Origin: Trueperaceae bacterium
GTDB lineage: Bacteria; Deinococcota; Deinococci; Deinococcales; Trueperaceae
DNA length: 64,000 bases
Assembly: GCA_036381595.1 (NCBI GenBank)
Contig: DASVCN010000035.1
Span: 21,561-85,560, forward strand
Reading direction: 5' to 3'
The position numbers and the translations under genes are program-made. How positions within the stretch are numbered: position 1 is the first letter of the stretch; the number at the start of each line of letters is the position of its first letter. Shown in pieces: positions 10,611 to 18,735 of this stretch. Below the pieces are notes generated by a model. That model did no database searches and had not been told where the DNA came from. It saw nothing but the letters and a program-made list of their open reading frames with translations.

Positions 10611-12331
10611 GCCGCCACCTGTTTCTGCGACTCGGCGATCTCACGGTAGACCTCGTTGGTCCGCAGCAGCTCCTCATGCGTGCCGCTGCCCACGATGGCG
10701 CCATCCTCCAGAACCAGGATCCGCTGGGCGTTGACTATCGTCGCCACCCGCTGGGCAACGATGAGCACCGTTGCGTCTCGGGTTTCCGGGGCCAGAGCGC
10801 GGCGTAGTCGGGCGTCCGTGGCCACGTCGAGCGCCGAGAAGGAGTCGTCGAACAGGTAGATGGCGGGCTTCCGTACGAGCGCTCGGGCTATCGCCAGCCG
10901 CTGGCGCTGGCCGCCGGAGACGTTGGTCCCGCCCTGGGCGATGGGCGACTCGAGCCCTTCTGGCATCGCTGCGACGAACTCCTTCGCCTGGGCTATCTCG
11001 AGCGCCGTCCACATCTCCTCCTCGCTGGCATCGGGTTTCCCATAGCGGAGGTTGCTGGCTACCGTTCCCGAGAAGAGATAGGCCTTCTGTGGCACCAGAC
11101 CGACCAGCGACCAGAGCGCCTCCGGGTCGTACTCCCGCACGTCCTGACCGTCGACCAGTACCCGACCCCGGGTGACGTCCATCAAGCGGGGTATGAGGTT
11201 GAGAAGGGTCGTCTTGCCGGCGCCCGTGGAGCCGATGATCGCTACCGTCTCGCCCGGACTCGCCTCGAAGCTGACGTTGGCAAGCACCGGCTTCGAGGCG
11301 CCCGGGTAGCTGAAGCTCACGTGCTCGAACTGGAGCAACCCCTTGCCGCGGCCAGCCCGGCCGGCCGGCGGCGGCACGACGCTCGGTTCGGTCTCGAGAA
11401 CCTCGCCGATCCGCTCGGCGGAGACCGAAGCGCGCGGCAGCACCATGAAGAGCATGGTCGACATCATCACCGACATGAGGATCAGGATCAGATAGCTGAT
11501 GTAGGCGGTCAGGGAGCCTATCTGCATGGCGCCACTCGCGATGCGGAGGCCGCCGAACCAGAGCACGGCGACGGTGGAGGCGTTGAGCACCAGCATCACC
11601 ACGGGGAACATCGCTGCCATCCAGCGGCCCACATAGAGGGCGACATCGGTGAGCTCCTCGTTGGCCTTCTCGAAGCGAGCCTCTTCGTGCGGCTCGCGTA
11701 CGAACGCCCGGATCACCCTGATGCCCGAAATCTGCTCGCGCATCACCTCGTTTATCCTGTCGATCCGCTTCTGCATGGCGCGAAAACCGGGCACCATGCG
11801 AACGGCGATGAACGCGATGGCACCCGCCAGGATCGGCACTGCCACGGCGACCAGCCAGGAGAGGCCGGCGTCCTCGCGGATGGCCATCGCTATCCCGCCG
11901 ATCATCATGATGGGGGCCCGGACGAGCATGGTGAACACCATCAGCAACAACATCTGGACCTGCTGAACGTCGTTGGTGTTGCGGGTGATGAGCGAGGGCG
12001 GCCCGAAACCCGCCACCTCGCGGCTCGAGAAGTCGCTCACCCTGCTGAAGACCGCCGAACGGATGTCGCGCCCAACGGCCATCGCCGTGCGCGCACCGAA
12101 GAACACGGCGACGATGGTACAGACGATCTGCACCAGCGACACGACGAGCATCCAGCCGCCCTGCCGGAGGATGTAGGCGGTATCGCCCTGGACCACGCCC
12201 TTGTCGATGATGTCGGCGTTGATGCTGGGGAGGAGCAGCGCCCCTAGCGTCGCGACCAGCTGAAGCCCCACGATCAGCCAGATCAGTCGGGTGTATGGCT
12301 GGGCGTATTTGCGCAATATCCGAAGGAGCAT
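10607..12331 (-). CDS. Heterodimeric ABC exporter half, degenerate-site subunit
   Basis: A 574-residue exporter half with six membrane helices and one ATPase domain. Walker A is GSTGAGKTT and the signature VSGGQRQR is intact, but Walker B reads YLFDDSFSALD (Asp where the catalytic Glu should be) and the switch His is Gln (LIVAQRVATI). Its own nucleotide site is therefore expected to hydrolyse ATP poorly, while its good signature completes the active site of the partner. This matches known type IV heterodimeric exporters. Its ATG at 12331 shares one base with the TetR stop (TGATG), so translation is coupled to the repressor. Confidence 0.92.
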   Translation of the reverse strand: MLLRILRKYAQPYTRLIWLIVGLQLVATLGALLLPSINADIIDKGVVQGDTAYILRQGGWMLVVSLVQIVCTIVAVFFGARTAMAVGRDIRSAVFSRVSDFSSREVAGFGPPSLITRNTNDVQQVQMLLLMVFTMLVRAPIMMIGGIAMAIREDAGLSWLVAVAVPILAGAIAFIAVRMVPGFRAMQKRIDRINEVMREQISGIRVIRAFVREPHEEARFEKANEELTDVALYVGRWMAAMFPVVMLVLNASTVAVLWFGGLRIASGAMQIGSLTAYISYLILILMSVMMSTMLFMVLPRASVSAERIGEVLETEPSVVPPPAGRAGRGKGLLQFEHVSFSYPGASKPVLANVSFEASPGETVAIIGSTGAGKTTLLNLIPRLMDVTRGRVLVDGQDVREYDPEALWSLVGLVPQKAYLFSGTVASNLRYGKPDASEEEMWTALEIAQAKEFVAAMPEGLESPIAQGGTNVSGGQRQRLAIARALVRKPAIYLFDDSFSALDVATDARLRRALAPETRDATVLIVAQRVATIVNAQRILVLEDGAIVGSGTHEELLRTNEVYREIAESQKQVAA

Positions 12332-12930
12332 CAGTTTTCCTCTGCGTTCCCGACGACGCCGCGCAGCACGATGTCGACGATCTCATCCAGTTCGAGTGGT
12401 GGGAGCGGGCCGATGGGCCGGCGGCTGGCGAAAAGCAGTGCGTAGAACGCAGATGCCGACTTTCGCGGCTCGGCGCGAAGAGTGGCCCGATGCGGCTCGA
12501 AGATCCGGGTTAGACCCTCGTGCGCCGCGGCGCTCCACTCGAGGACGAAGGCAGGTGGTCCCGAAGTGCGCTTCTTGCCCGGCCCAAGGGCGCGCAACAC
12601 GCCGGCGAGGCTGGCGACCTCCTCCGATCTGGCGGTGATGACCCTGGCCGCTTCGAGCATCTGCGATTCGAGGCTGCTCGAGCTGTCGATGCGGCGCAGG
12701 CCCTCCTTCATCGGGGCCGGATCGAGACGGTATTCGATGGCGGCCAGTATCAGCGCCTGCTTGTCGGGGAAGACAGTGAATAGAGTTCCTTCCGCTACTC
12801 CTGCGGCGCGAGCGAGTTCGCGCGTTGAAACGGTCGCTCCCTCCTCGACGAGCAGCGGCAGAACGGCTTCGATGATGGCTTTTCGGCGCTCGTCGGGCGG
12901 CAGCGGTTCGGCGCGACTCTTCTTCGGCAC
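12331..12930 (-). CDS. TetR family repressor of the ABC exporter operon
   Basis: A 199-residue TetR protein. The N-terminal helix-turn-helix is typical (ISTRELARAAGVAEGTLFTVF type, here VSTRELARAAGVAEGTLFTV), followed by a helical ligand-binding domain. It starts at a GTG with no Shine-Dalgarno: a TAGACT -10 box lies 6 nt upstream, so the message is probably leaderless. A perfect 16-bp palindrome lies between the -10 and the expected -35. The gene comes first in an operon with two exporter halves, so the most likely role is derepression of export when the substrate binds. Confidence 0.9.
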   Translation of the reverse strand: MPKKSRAEPLPPDERRKAIIEAVLPLLVEEGATVSTRELARAAGVAEGTLFTVFPDKQALILAAIEYRLDPAPMKEGLRRIDSSSSLESQMLEAARVITARSEEVASLAGVLRALGPGKKRTSGPPAFVLEWSAAAHEGLTRIFEPHRATLRAEPRKSASAFYALLFASRRPIGPLPPLELDEIVDIVLRGVVGNAEEN

Positions 12931-12936
12931 CCCGGC

Positions 12937-12965
12937 AGTCTAAGTGAGTGAGCGCTCACTCGGAA
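12937..12965 (-). promoter_or_regulatory. Promoter and palindromic operator of the TetR-ABC operon
   Basis: The -10 box TAGACT (12942-12937) is 6 nt from the GTG. The perfect palindrome GAGTGAGCGCTCACTC (12946-12961) fills the spacer, and a weak -35 (TTCCGA) would lie at 12965-12960. The palindrome closely resembles known TetR/AcrR-type operators with the TGAGTGA half-site. Confidence 0.75.
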
Positions 12966-13021
12966 GACGGTTGCGATACATTCGCTGCTCGTCGGCGTGC
13001 CGGCGGCTCTCTCGTCCTGGA

Positions 13022-14008
13022 CTACTTCAGCTTCTTGCTCATGTCGATCTCGGCCGTTCCCCGCTCGAAGCCGAGCATCTCGTTGATGCTGAGCATCGGC
13101 CGGTTGCCCGACTCGTTGTCGGTCTTTATCCCTGGCGCGCCCACTTGCCGGGCGTACTCGATCCCGCGTAGCTTCAGCGCCAGCGCGATGCCGCGGCGCC
13201 GGTACTCCCGGCGCACGCCGGTGAGGCCGGTCTTCAGGTAGGCAGCCGCATGCGACTTCCACAGGGCCGAGGTGCCCGCGTATCGTCCGGTCTCGCTGTC
13301 TATCGCGATGAAGTACGCTTCCGGGATCCGGTTGATGCTCTTCCGGCGGTTCTCGACGAACCGTTCGAACGGCTCCGGCGTGAAGGGGTCCGGTACCGGT
13401 ACGTCCATCGTGATCTCGTTCAGCATCTCGTACAGCTTCCGTTCGAAGTCGGCCTCACCGGCCAGGTCGGCCTCGCTCCTGATCACGATGCCGCCCGCCG
13501 CGACCTTCTCGATGACCCGCTCGTAAGGCGCGGGGTCGAACTTCTGCACGTCGAGGTACGACTCCCAGAAGCGCATCCGCTCCTCGAACCCGCGCTGCCT
13601 CAAGAACTTCAGACCGTCGGGCTGGTTCTCGTAGGCGACGTTGGTGAGGCGGATGGGGTCGTGCGGGGTGATCTCGGCGAGCGTCTTCTCGTAGAGGGCG
13701 CTCCCTATCCCCCTGCGGCGGAAGTCGGGGTGCACCGCCAGGCTGAAGTAGAGCTTCTGCGGGTGATACATGCCCGGCCAGTGGCCGTACCAGAGGTGGG
13801 CCGCGATCCTGCCATCCTCCAGTTCGGCGACGAAGTGCCGGTTGAGATACTTCGGATCGGGGTTGTTCGACTCGTCCCACGTCTTCAGCTCCTCCACGGT
13901 CACCGGCCGGTCGGGGTAGGAGGCGTTGTGCACCTCGGCCCGACCGGGATAGTCGCGGATACGGTCGAACTCTCGAACCGTGAATGGTAGCTGTCCGAAG
14001 AGAGCCAT
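13022..14008 (-). CDS. Tandem GNAT N-acetyltransferase
   Basis: A 328-residue protein with two GNAT folds. The first acetyl-CoA loop is at LAVHPDFRRRGIGSALYEKT and the second at TGVRREYRRRGIALALKLRG (R/Q-x-x-G-x-G/A pattern; the second is the less canonical). Double-GNAT proteins of this size are common in Actinobacteria and Deinococcota and include antibiotic and mycothiol-type acetyltransferases. The substrate here is unknown. A TAGAAT -10 box at about 14019-14024 and GGAG 6 nt before the ATG support the start. Confidence 0.85.
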   Translation of the reverse strand: MALFGQLPFTVREFDRIRDYPGRAEVHNASYPDRPVTVEELKTWDESNNPDPKYLNRHFVAELEDGRIAAHLWYGHWPGMYHPQKLYFSLAVHPDFRRRGIGSALYEKTLAEITPHDPIRLTNVAYENQPDGLKFLRQRGFEERMRFWESYLDVQKFDPAPYERVIEKVAAGGIVIRSEADLAGEADFERKLYEMLNEITMDVPVPDPFTPEPFERFVENRRKSINRIPEAYFIAIDSETGRYAGTSALWKSHAAAYLKTGLTGVRREYRRRGIALALKLRGIEYARQVGAPGIKTDNESGNRPMLSINEMLGFERGTAEIDMSKKLK

Positions 14009-14249
14009 AAGGGACTCCGATTCTACTCGCCAGCGCTCCCCTCAGGTGGCGGACGGGACAGCGAGCGCGAGGCGCGCGGTCGGGCGATCGGAGGTCCTTG
14101 CGAACGAATGCGCGCGAATATGGGGGCCTCTCTGGGGAGAAAGCTGTTCCTAATCCCGGGCACCGTAGCCACCGGATCGAGCCGAAGCGTTCGTACTCGG
14201 CCTGGGAGCCTGCCTCGGTGGCCGACAGTGGTAGCATAGGTACAGACCT

Positions 14250-15266
14250 ATGGAACCGAACTCGATCCTTTCATTCAGCACCGGCACTCGTAGCGGAGAG
14301 GTGCGAGTCGCTGCCCCATCCCCGGTCCTGGACCTGATCTTCTCCTGCTACTACCTGCGTGGCCTGACCACGCTGCGCCGAGAGCCGCTCGCCTGGGCGG
14401 AGGAGTTGCGGCGAACCGCACCGGAGCTCGCCACTGCCGCTGCTGACCTCGCCGGGGAGGGCGGAAGGGCTCGCTCCCTCTTCGCAGTGGCTCTGGAACT
14501 CGGCTTCGCGGCCGATGAGACGCCGCGTCGCTTCCTGAGCGCGTTGCCCGACCTTCCCCGTCTGCTCGAGGAGCTGGGCGCCGGCGACCACCCGCACCAG
14601 GACGACGACCCTCCCCCGTGGCAGGACGACCCGCCGGACGCGGCCTGGTCCGGGCGAGTTGCCGACCTGCTGGAGCGACTCTGGGCGGAGCTGCTGCCCA
14701 CCTGGGAAGAGGGTGGACTGGCTGCAGCGCAGGCGGCGGCGCAGGAGGTGAACTCGGCGCTGGCAGAGCATGGAGACGTGCTGAAGGCGTTGCCTCGACA
14801 CCACTTCTCCCAGTTCGAGGACATGAGCGGCAGCCTGCGAGACTCTTTCGCGAAGGGCCGGCTGCGCATAGTCCCGCTCGCTTTTGCGGAGGGTGGCGGC
14901 TTCCACCTGATAGGTGACAGGGTCACTGCCGTCGGGTTCGGGCTCCACGGCGAGCGGGTCCACGAGGTGATCGAAAGACGAGTGGCCGAAGCTGTTGTGG
15001 GCGCGAAGGCCTTGGCCGACCCGACTCGACTGATGCTGCTGAGCTTGATAGTCCGTTACCGAACTATGCCAATGACCGTCGGAGACCTGGCTAATCAGCT
15101 GTCCGTCACGCAACCCACGGTGTCTGGCCACCTCAAGCTCCTGCGGGAGGCGGGTCTGATCACTACCGATAAGAAGGGGAACAAGTCGTTCCCCAAGCCG
15201 GTAGAGGGAGCGGTTAAGAAGGTACTGGACACCCTTTCGGAGGCCCTGGTAGACGAAGTAAGCTGA
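14250..15266 (+). CDS. ArsR-type winged-helix regulator with long N-terminal domain
   Basis: A 338-residue protein. The C-terminal ~90 residues are an ArsR/SmtB-like winged helix (ALADPTRLMLLSLIVRYRTM, then VGDLANQLSVTQPTVSGHLK and LLREAGLITTDKKGN). The first ~230 residues form a helical domain without cysteine pairs (PSPVLDLIFSCYYLRGLTTL, DLPRLLEELG) like those of DUF5937-type regulators. No metal-binding ELCVCDL motif is present, so a metal sensor is unlikely. The next gene downstream is a tiny ORF with a strong, operator-bearing promoter, which makes that promoter a candidate target. The start ATG lacks a clear ribosome site. Confidence 0.75.
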   Translation: MEPNSILSFSTGTRSGEVRVAAPSPVLDLIFSCYYLRGLTTLRREPLAWAEELRRTAPELATAAADLAGEGGRARSLFAVALELGFAADETPRRFLSALPDLPRLLEELGAGDHPHQDDDPPPWQDDPPDAAWSGRVADLLERLWAELLPTWEEGGLAAAQAAAQEVNSALAEHGDVLKALPRHHFSQFEDMSGSLRDSFAKGRLRIVPLAFAEGGGFHLIGDRVTAVGFGLHGERVHEVIERRVAEAVVGAKALADPTRLMLLSLIVRYRTMPMTVGDLANQLSVTQPTVSGHLKLLREAGLITTDKKGNKSFPKPVEGAVKKVLDTLSEALVDEVS

Positions 15267-15313
15267 CTATTGGCAAGGACCTATTGACAAGTATCGGCAG
15301 CATCCGATAGAGT
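15267..15313 (+). promoter_or_regulatory. Strong sigma-70-type promoter with operator
   Basis: A consensus TTGACA (15284-15289) is followed after 18 nt by TAGAGT (15308-15313). TATCGG-N6-CCGATA (15292-15309), a perfect inverted repeat, occupies the spacer and overlaps the -10. Two near-identical 10-mers (CTATTGGCAA at 15267 and CTATTGACAA at 15281) are spaced 14 nt apart. This looks like a tightly regulated promoter. Confidence 0.7.
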
Positions 15314-15333
15314 TGTTGCATAGGAGGTTGCCA

Positions 15334-15504
15334 ATGTTAGTACATCCCGATGCTTACTTCTCCAACGCCCTCGTCGAACACCGCCGCACTATCGAATCGA
15401 CGCGCCCTGCAAAGGGAGGCCGCGGCCTCGGCGGTGAACCGGTGTCCAGTCACTATCGGCAAGAGAGGTCCCGTCGCAAGGCGTTCCGCATCGCCCACAC
15501 CTGA
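15334..15504 (+). CDS. Small basic hypothetical protein (56 aa)
   Basis: An ATG at 15334 follows AGGAGG (15322-15327) by 6 nt and sits about 20 nt after a consensus, operator-bearing promoter, so expression is well supported even though the ORF is short. The product starts MLVHPDAYFSNALVEHRRT and ends in a basic tail (RQERSRRKAFRIAHT). It has no transmembrane segment or cysteine and I do not recognise it. It lies directly downstream of the ArsR-type regulator and ends before a GC-rich hairpin. Confidence 0.6.
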   Translation: MLVHPDAYFSNALVEHRRTIESTRPAKGGRGLGGEPVSSHYRQERSRRKAFRIAHT

Positions 15505-15540
15505 GCCGGGCCCCGATGAATCACGAACTGGTCCCCTGAA

Positions 15541-15565
15541 GCCGGAGGCGGAAACGACCTCCGGC
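15541..15565 (+). terminator. GC-rich hairpin after the small ORF
   Basis: GCCGGAGG (15541-15548) pairs with CCTCCGGC (15558-15565) around a 9-nt loop, with possible GAAGC/GCTTC extension. There is no real T-run, so termination is only plausible. It overlaps the upstream promoter region of the next gene. Confidence 0.45.
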
Positions 15566-15585
15566 GCTTCGTCTACGATTCGGGG

Positions 15586-16665
15586 GTGAGCACAGCGGTC
15601 CCTTCACCTGAACAGATCCTTGCTGCGCGCGCGGTTCGGCACCACCTGACTCCCTCCAGCCGAGGGAGCAGCGACTCCGACTACCTCGAGATCGTGGGAC
15701 AACTTGGCCCGCTCAGGCCGCCCAGCTTCGAGTTCCCGGGCACGCCGGTCGTACTGTTCGACAGGCACGAAGACGCCGCAGGCTCCAGCGCTCAGGAGGT
15801 GGGCGAGCGGATCCGGCGCCAACGGCTGGTATTCAAGGGACGGTTCCAGGGCGGCAAGGTCGCCTACGTACGCACTTCCGATGTTCCCATCTATCTGGCG
15901 GCGTTCCGGCGCGAACGCCCGTTGACCGGCCCCGAACGCGTCGTCCTCGAAGTCCTCGAGAGCGAGGGCCCCCTCCACAAGAGCGATCTCGCCGAGGTGA
16001 GCGGGGTGCGCGGCAGGGAGCTTTCCGCTGCCCTTCAGAGGCTGCAGGAGGCGTTCCTGGTCTTCGAGCAACAGCTCGAGACGGAGTGGGACAACGCCTG
16101 GTTCTCGCTCGAGCGGGAGCAGCCCGAGTGGCTGGTCGCCGCTCCCGAGCAGGACCTGGCGCGGCTCGAAGTGCTCCGTCGGTTCAGCCGAGCACACGTG
16201 GCGACGAGCGCCCAGGAGGCGAAGGACTGGTCAGGTTTCCCCCTCCGTCAGGTGCGCGAGCTGCTGACCGAGCTGACCGAGTCGGGCGAGCTGACGCGGG
16301 TCGCTATCGACGGCTGGGGGGAGCGTTTCATGGCCAGCGACTGGGAGCCCGTGGAACCGGAAGCGAGCCTCGCGATCCTGGATCCGGGCGACCCGCTGGT
16401 AACGGCACAGGCGTCTGTCCTCAAACGGAAGTTCGATGGTTTGCCTGCGCTCAAGTATGTATACGTCGACGGTGATGTGGCGGGCATCGCCACCGGCAGG
16501 TGGGGAATCGGGCCGTTCGATGTCGACGATGTGGTCTTCATCGAGGAAACCTCATCCGAACGATCGAGAGACGACATCATCGCCAAGCTGCGCCGCCACT
16601 TCCCTTCACCCCGACACCGTATCGTTTCGTTCGGTGGCATTCCGCTGGACGGTAGATTGGTCTAG
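15586..16665 (+). CDS. Winged-helix DNA-binding protein, YcaQ/AlkZ-like
   Basis: A 359-residue protein with the layout of the HTH_42 (AlkZ/YcaQ) superfamily: tandem winged-helix units (ERVVLEVLESEGPLHKSDLA and EAKDWSGFPLRQVRELLTEL) and a C-terminal beta domain (ILDPGDPLVTAQASVLKRKF, YVYVDGDVAGIATGRWG). AlkZ and YcaQ unhook DNA interstrand crosslinks, but I do not see their catalytic QxQ/QxD motif near the N-terminus, so enzymatic activity is uncertain. It starts at a GTG, with TACGAT ending 6 nt upstream and no ribosome site, so it is probably leaderless. Function assigned by layout only. Confidence 0.6.
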   Translation: MSTAVPSPEQILAARAVRHHLTPSSRGSSDSDYLEIVGQLGPLRPPSFEFPGTPVVLFDRHEDAAGSSAQEVGERIRRQRLVFKGRFQGGKVAYVRTSDVPIYLAAFRRERPLTGPERVVLEVLESEGPLHKSDLAEVSGVRGRELSAALQRLQEAFLVFEQQLETEWDNAWFSLEREQPEWLVAAPEQDLARLEVLRRFSRAHVATSAQEAKDWSGFPLRQVRELLTELTESGELTRVAIDGWGERFMASDWEPVEPEASLAILDPGDPLVTAQASVLKRKFDGLPALKYVYVDGDVAGIATGRWGIGPFDVDDVVFIEETSSERSRDDIIAKLRRHFPSPRHRIVSFGGIPLDGRLV

Positions 16666-16953
16666 GTGGCCAGAAGACGGATCCGGACTCCAAAGGAAAC
16701 GCGGCCGAAGCGCAGACCTGTCGAAAGGCACCTGCTGGGCACCATGTTCGACCCTACTCGTGCGGTTGAGCGGGTGCTCTCCACCGGCACCGTAGTGAGG
16801 CTGAGGGTGGAGGAGTTGGGCGAGGGGTGGGTGATGGTTCACGAGGCGCGCCGCAGAAGAGCTGGTGGCAACTGGATGCGCTGGCGTGAGGTCGAGGGAG
16901 AGCAACTCGCCGATGACCTGGGTATGGACAAGTGCTCCCCGGTCGAGGAGTGA
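16666..16953 (+). CDS. Small basic hypothetical protein
   Basis: A 95-residue frame beginning with GTG immediately after the TAG of the winged-helix gene, so it would be translated by coupling. An internal ATG (about 16744, MFDPTRAVERVL) is another possible start. The body (GTVVRLRVEELGEGWVMVHE, RWREVEGEQLADDLGM) is compatible with a small beta-rich domain. I do not recognise the family. Confidence 0.5.
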   Translation: MARRRIRTPKETRPKRRPVERHLLGTMFDPTRAVERVLSTGTVVRLRVEELGEGWVMVHEARRRRAGGNWMRWREVEGEQLADDLGMDKCSPVEE

Positions 16954-16956
16954 ACC

Positions 16957-18150
16957 CTAGTCGATAGCAGCTGCGGCTGCCTCGAGGCGGGGCACTCGGC
17001 CGTTCTCGATCTTCTGCCTGGAGGCTATCAGGTCCCGGGCGGCATCTACTTTGCCCCAGCTGTTCCAGAGGAGGGTCCCCTCCACCCTGCTGCCGTTCAG
17101 GTAGTAGATGATTCCCACCTCGTTCTCCTTCTCCCAGTCCGCGATCGCCGTGAGGCTCGAGTCCACCCGACCTACGCCCTCCCAACCCAGCTCGAAGAGA
17201 TCCGAGTAGAAGAGGGGGAGGTGGCTGTAGGGCGCCAGCTTGCCGGCCATGGCCTGGCCCGCATGGAAGCCCATGGTGTTGGCGTTGTCTTCGTGCTCGA
17301 AGCGCACCTGCCTCTGCAGCACCTGATCGAAGATGCTGGCCGCGTCGCCGGCCGCGAAGATGTCGTCGTTGCCGGTCTGGAGGAACTGGTTAACGCTGAT
17401 GCCGCCGTTGATCTCGAGTCCCGCCGCCTCTGCCAGCTCCGTATTCGGGATGATGCCCAGCCCGGCGATCACGACCTCGGCTTCGATGTCGTCTCCACCG
17501 GAGATCCTCACCCGGTACCCGGCACCCTGTTCTTCCACGCCGTCCACGAGAGTCGCAGGATGCAGGGCCACTCCCTTCTCCCGGTAGTAGCCGTTCACGT
17601 ACTCGCCCAACTTCGTTGGCAACAGGCGCGCCAGCAGCGTCCTCTCGGGGAAGATCATCTCCACCTGGTGCCCGTTCATCGCCAGGGCCGCTGCGATCTC
17701 GGCCCCGATGTAACCGCCTCCGATCACTGCCACTCGGCGCGGCTCCTCGGTGAGGTCCCGTAGCCTCAGGTAGTCGGCCAGGTCGCGGAAGTAGATCACG
17801 CCATCGTCGCGACCGCGCAGGCGCCGGGGGACACCGCCGGTCGCGAGCAACAGCCTCCCGTAGCGGTAGCTCTCGCCCGCGTTGTCTTCGACGGTCTTGC
17901 GGAGTGGGTCGAGGCGAACGGCAGCTCGGCCCAAATGGGTCTCGACGCCCAACTCCTCGGTGTCACGCCAGATGCGCTCGAGCGATTCCCCCTTCCAGAG
18001 CGCCTTGGAGAGGGGCGGCTTGTCGTATGGAGGGAAGGTCTCCTTGCTCAGCAGACCGATGGTGCCGTTCTCGTCGAGCTCTCTTATGCCTCGAACGGCG
18101 GCGTCCGCGGTCATCCCACCCCCGACGATCAGGTAGTCGTATTCAGGCAT
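16957..18150 (-). CDS. FAD-dependent NAD(P)H oxidoreductase (ferredoxin/rubredoxin reductase type)
   Basis: About 397 residues from the ATG at 18150, chosen because AAAGGAG lies 6 nt upstream. The N-terminal FAD Rossmann motif is DYLIVGGGMTADAAVRG; the second, NAD-binding motif is VAVIGGGYIGAEIAAAL; the second FAD motif ends IFAAGDAAS. There is no CxxC redox pair, so it belongs with single-component electron-transfer flavoproteins such as ferredoxin reductases and AIF-like proteins rather than dithiol reductases. It has its own strong promoter and no obvious partner nearby. Confidence 0.85.
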   Translation of the reverse strand: MPEYDYLIVGGGMTADAAVRGIRELDENGTIGLLSKETFPPYDKPPLSKALWKGESLERIWRDTEELGVETHLGRAAVRLDPLRKTVEDNAGESYRYGRLLLATGGVPRRLRGRDDGVIYFRDLADYLRLRDLTEEPRRVAVIGGGYIGAEIAAALAMNGHQVEMIFPERTLLARLLPTKLGEYVNGYYREKGVALHPATLVDGVEEQGAGYRVRISGGDDIEAEVVIAGLGIIPNTELAEAAGLEINGGISVNQFLQTGNDDIFAAGDAASIFDQVLQRQVRFEHEDNANTMGFHAGQAMAGKLAPYSHLPLFYSDLFELGWEGVGRVDSSLTAIADWEKENEVGIIYYLNGSRVEGTLLWNSWGKVDAARDLIASRQKIENGRVPRLEAAAAAID

Positions 18151-18200
18151 GCCCGTCTCCTTTCCGCGCCCTGGCGAACGAATGAGAAACTTATGCAAGG

Positions 18201-18229
18201 AATATATGGCCAAAGTATGCGTTGGTCAA
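18201..18229 (-). promoter_or_regulatory. Promoter of the FAD oxidoreductase gene
   Basis: TTGACC (18229-18224), a 17-nt spacer and TATATT (18206-18201) read leftwards, about 50 nt before the oxidoreductase ATG. Confidence 0.75.
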
Positions 18230-18264
18230 GCTCAGGGTTAGCGGCGTTGCAGGGTCAGTCCGCT

Positions 18265-18633
18265 TCAGAGGTCGGCCGGAGTGTCGAGGAATTCCAGCCG
18301 GTTGCCGAACGGATCGTGCGTGTAGAAGCGGGTCTCGCCTGGCAGATTCGCGTCCCACTCGAGTTGGAAGCCGCTGTCCAGTAGCCGCCGCGAGAGCTCC
18401 TCGAGGTCGCCGCAGCGGATGGCTGGGTGCGCCTTGCGGGCAGGACGGAAACCCTCCTCTACCCCCAGGTGCAGCTGTTGCGCGCCAAGACTGAACCAGA
18501 CCCCGCCCCTGCTGCGCAACTGCTCGGGCTTGACCAACTCTTCCAGCCCTACCAGGTCCCGGTAGAAGGCCCTCGCCTGTTCCTCGCGGCCGGCGGGCAT
18601 GGCCAGTTGGACGTGGTCCAGGGAGTAGCCCAT
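18265..18633 (-). CDS. VOC family protein
   Basis: A 122-residue glyoxalase-fold protein: GYSLDHVQLAMPAGREEQAR, FYRDLVGLEELVKP, FSLGAQQLHLGVEEGF and a C-terminal FYTHDPFGNRLEFLD. The conserved His near the start, the His of LHLGVE and the Glu of RLEFLD could form a metal site, as in fosfomycin- or glyoxalase-type members. Substrate unknown. It stands alone, divergent from the Yip1 gene. Confidence 0.85.
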   Translation of the reverse strand: MGYSLDHVQLAMPAGREEQARAFYRDLVGLEELVKPEQLRSRGGVWFSLGAQQLHLGVEEGFRPARKAHPAIRCGDLEELSRRLLDSGFQLEWDANLPGETRFYTHDPFGNRLEFLDTPADL

Positions 18634-18735
18634 CGGCCAAAGCTACAACAGGAGAGGTTGAGCCGTTCGGTTTCGAGGCTCCGAGCGGCCGATCTAGTAA
18701 CATTCCGGCTAGGGACACCTGAGGAGGCCCCCCTT

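Noticed and set aside
10674..12386. 570-codon minus-strand frame under the ABC exporter
   Set aside because: Shadow of the exporter gene, extremely rich in Arg/Asp/Gly/His with no recognisable motif.
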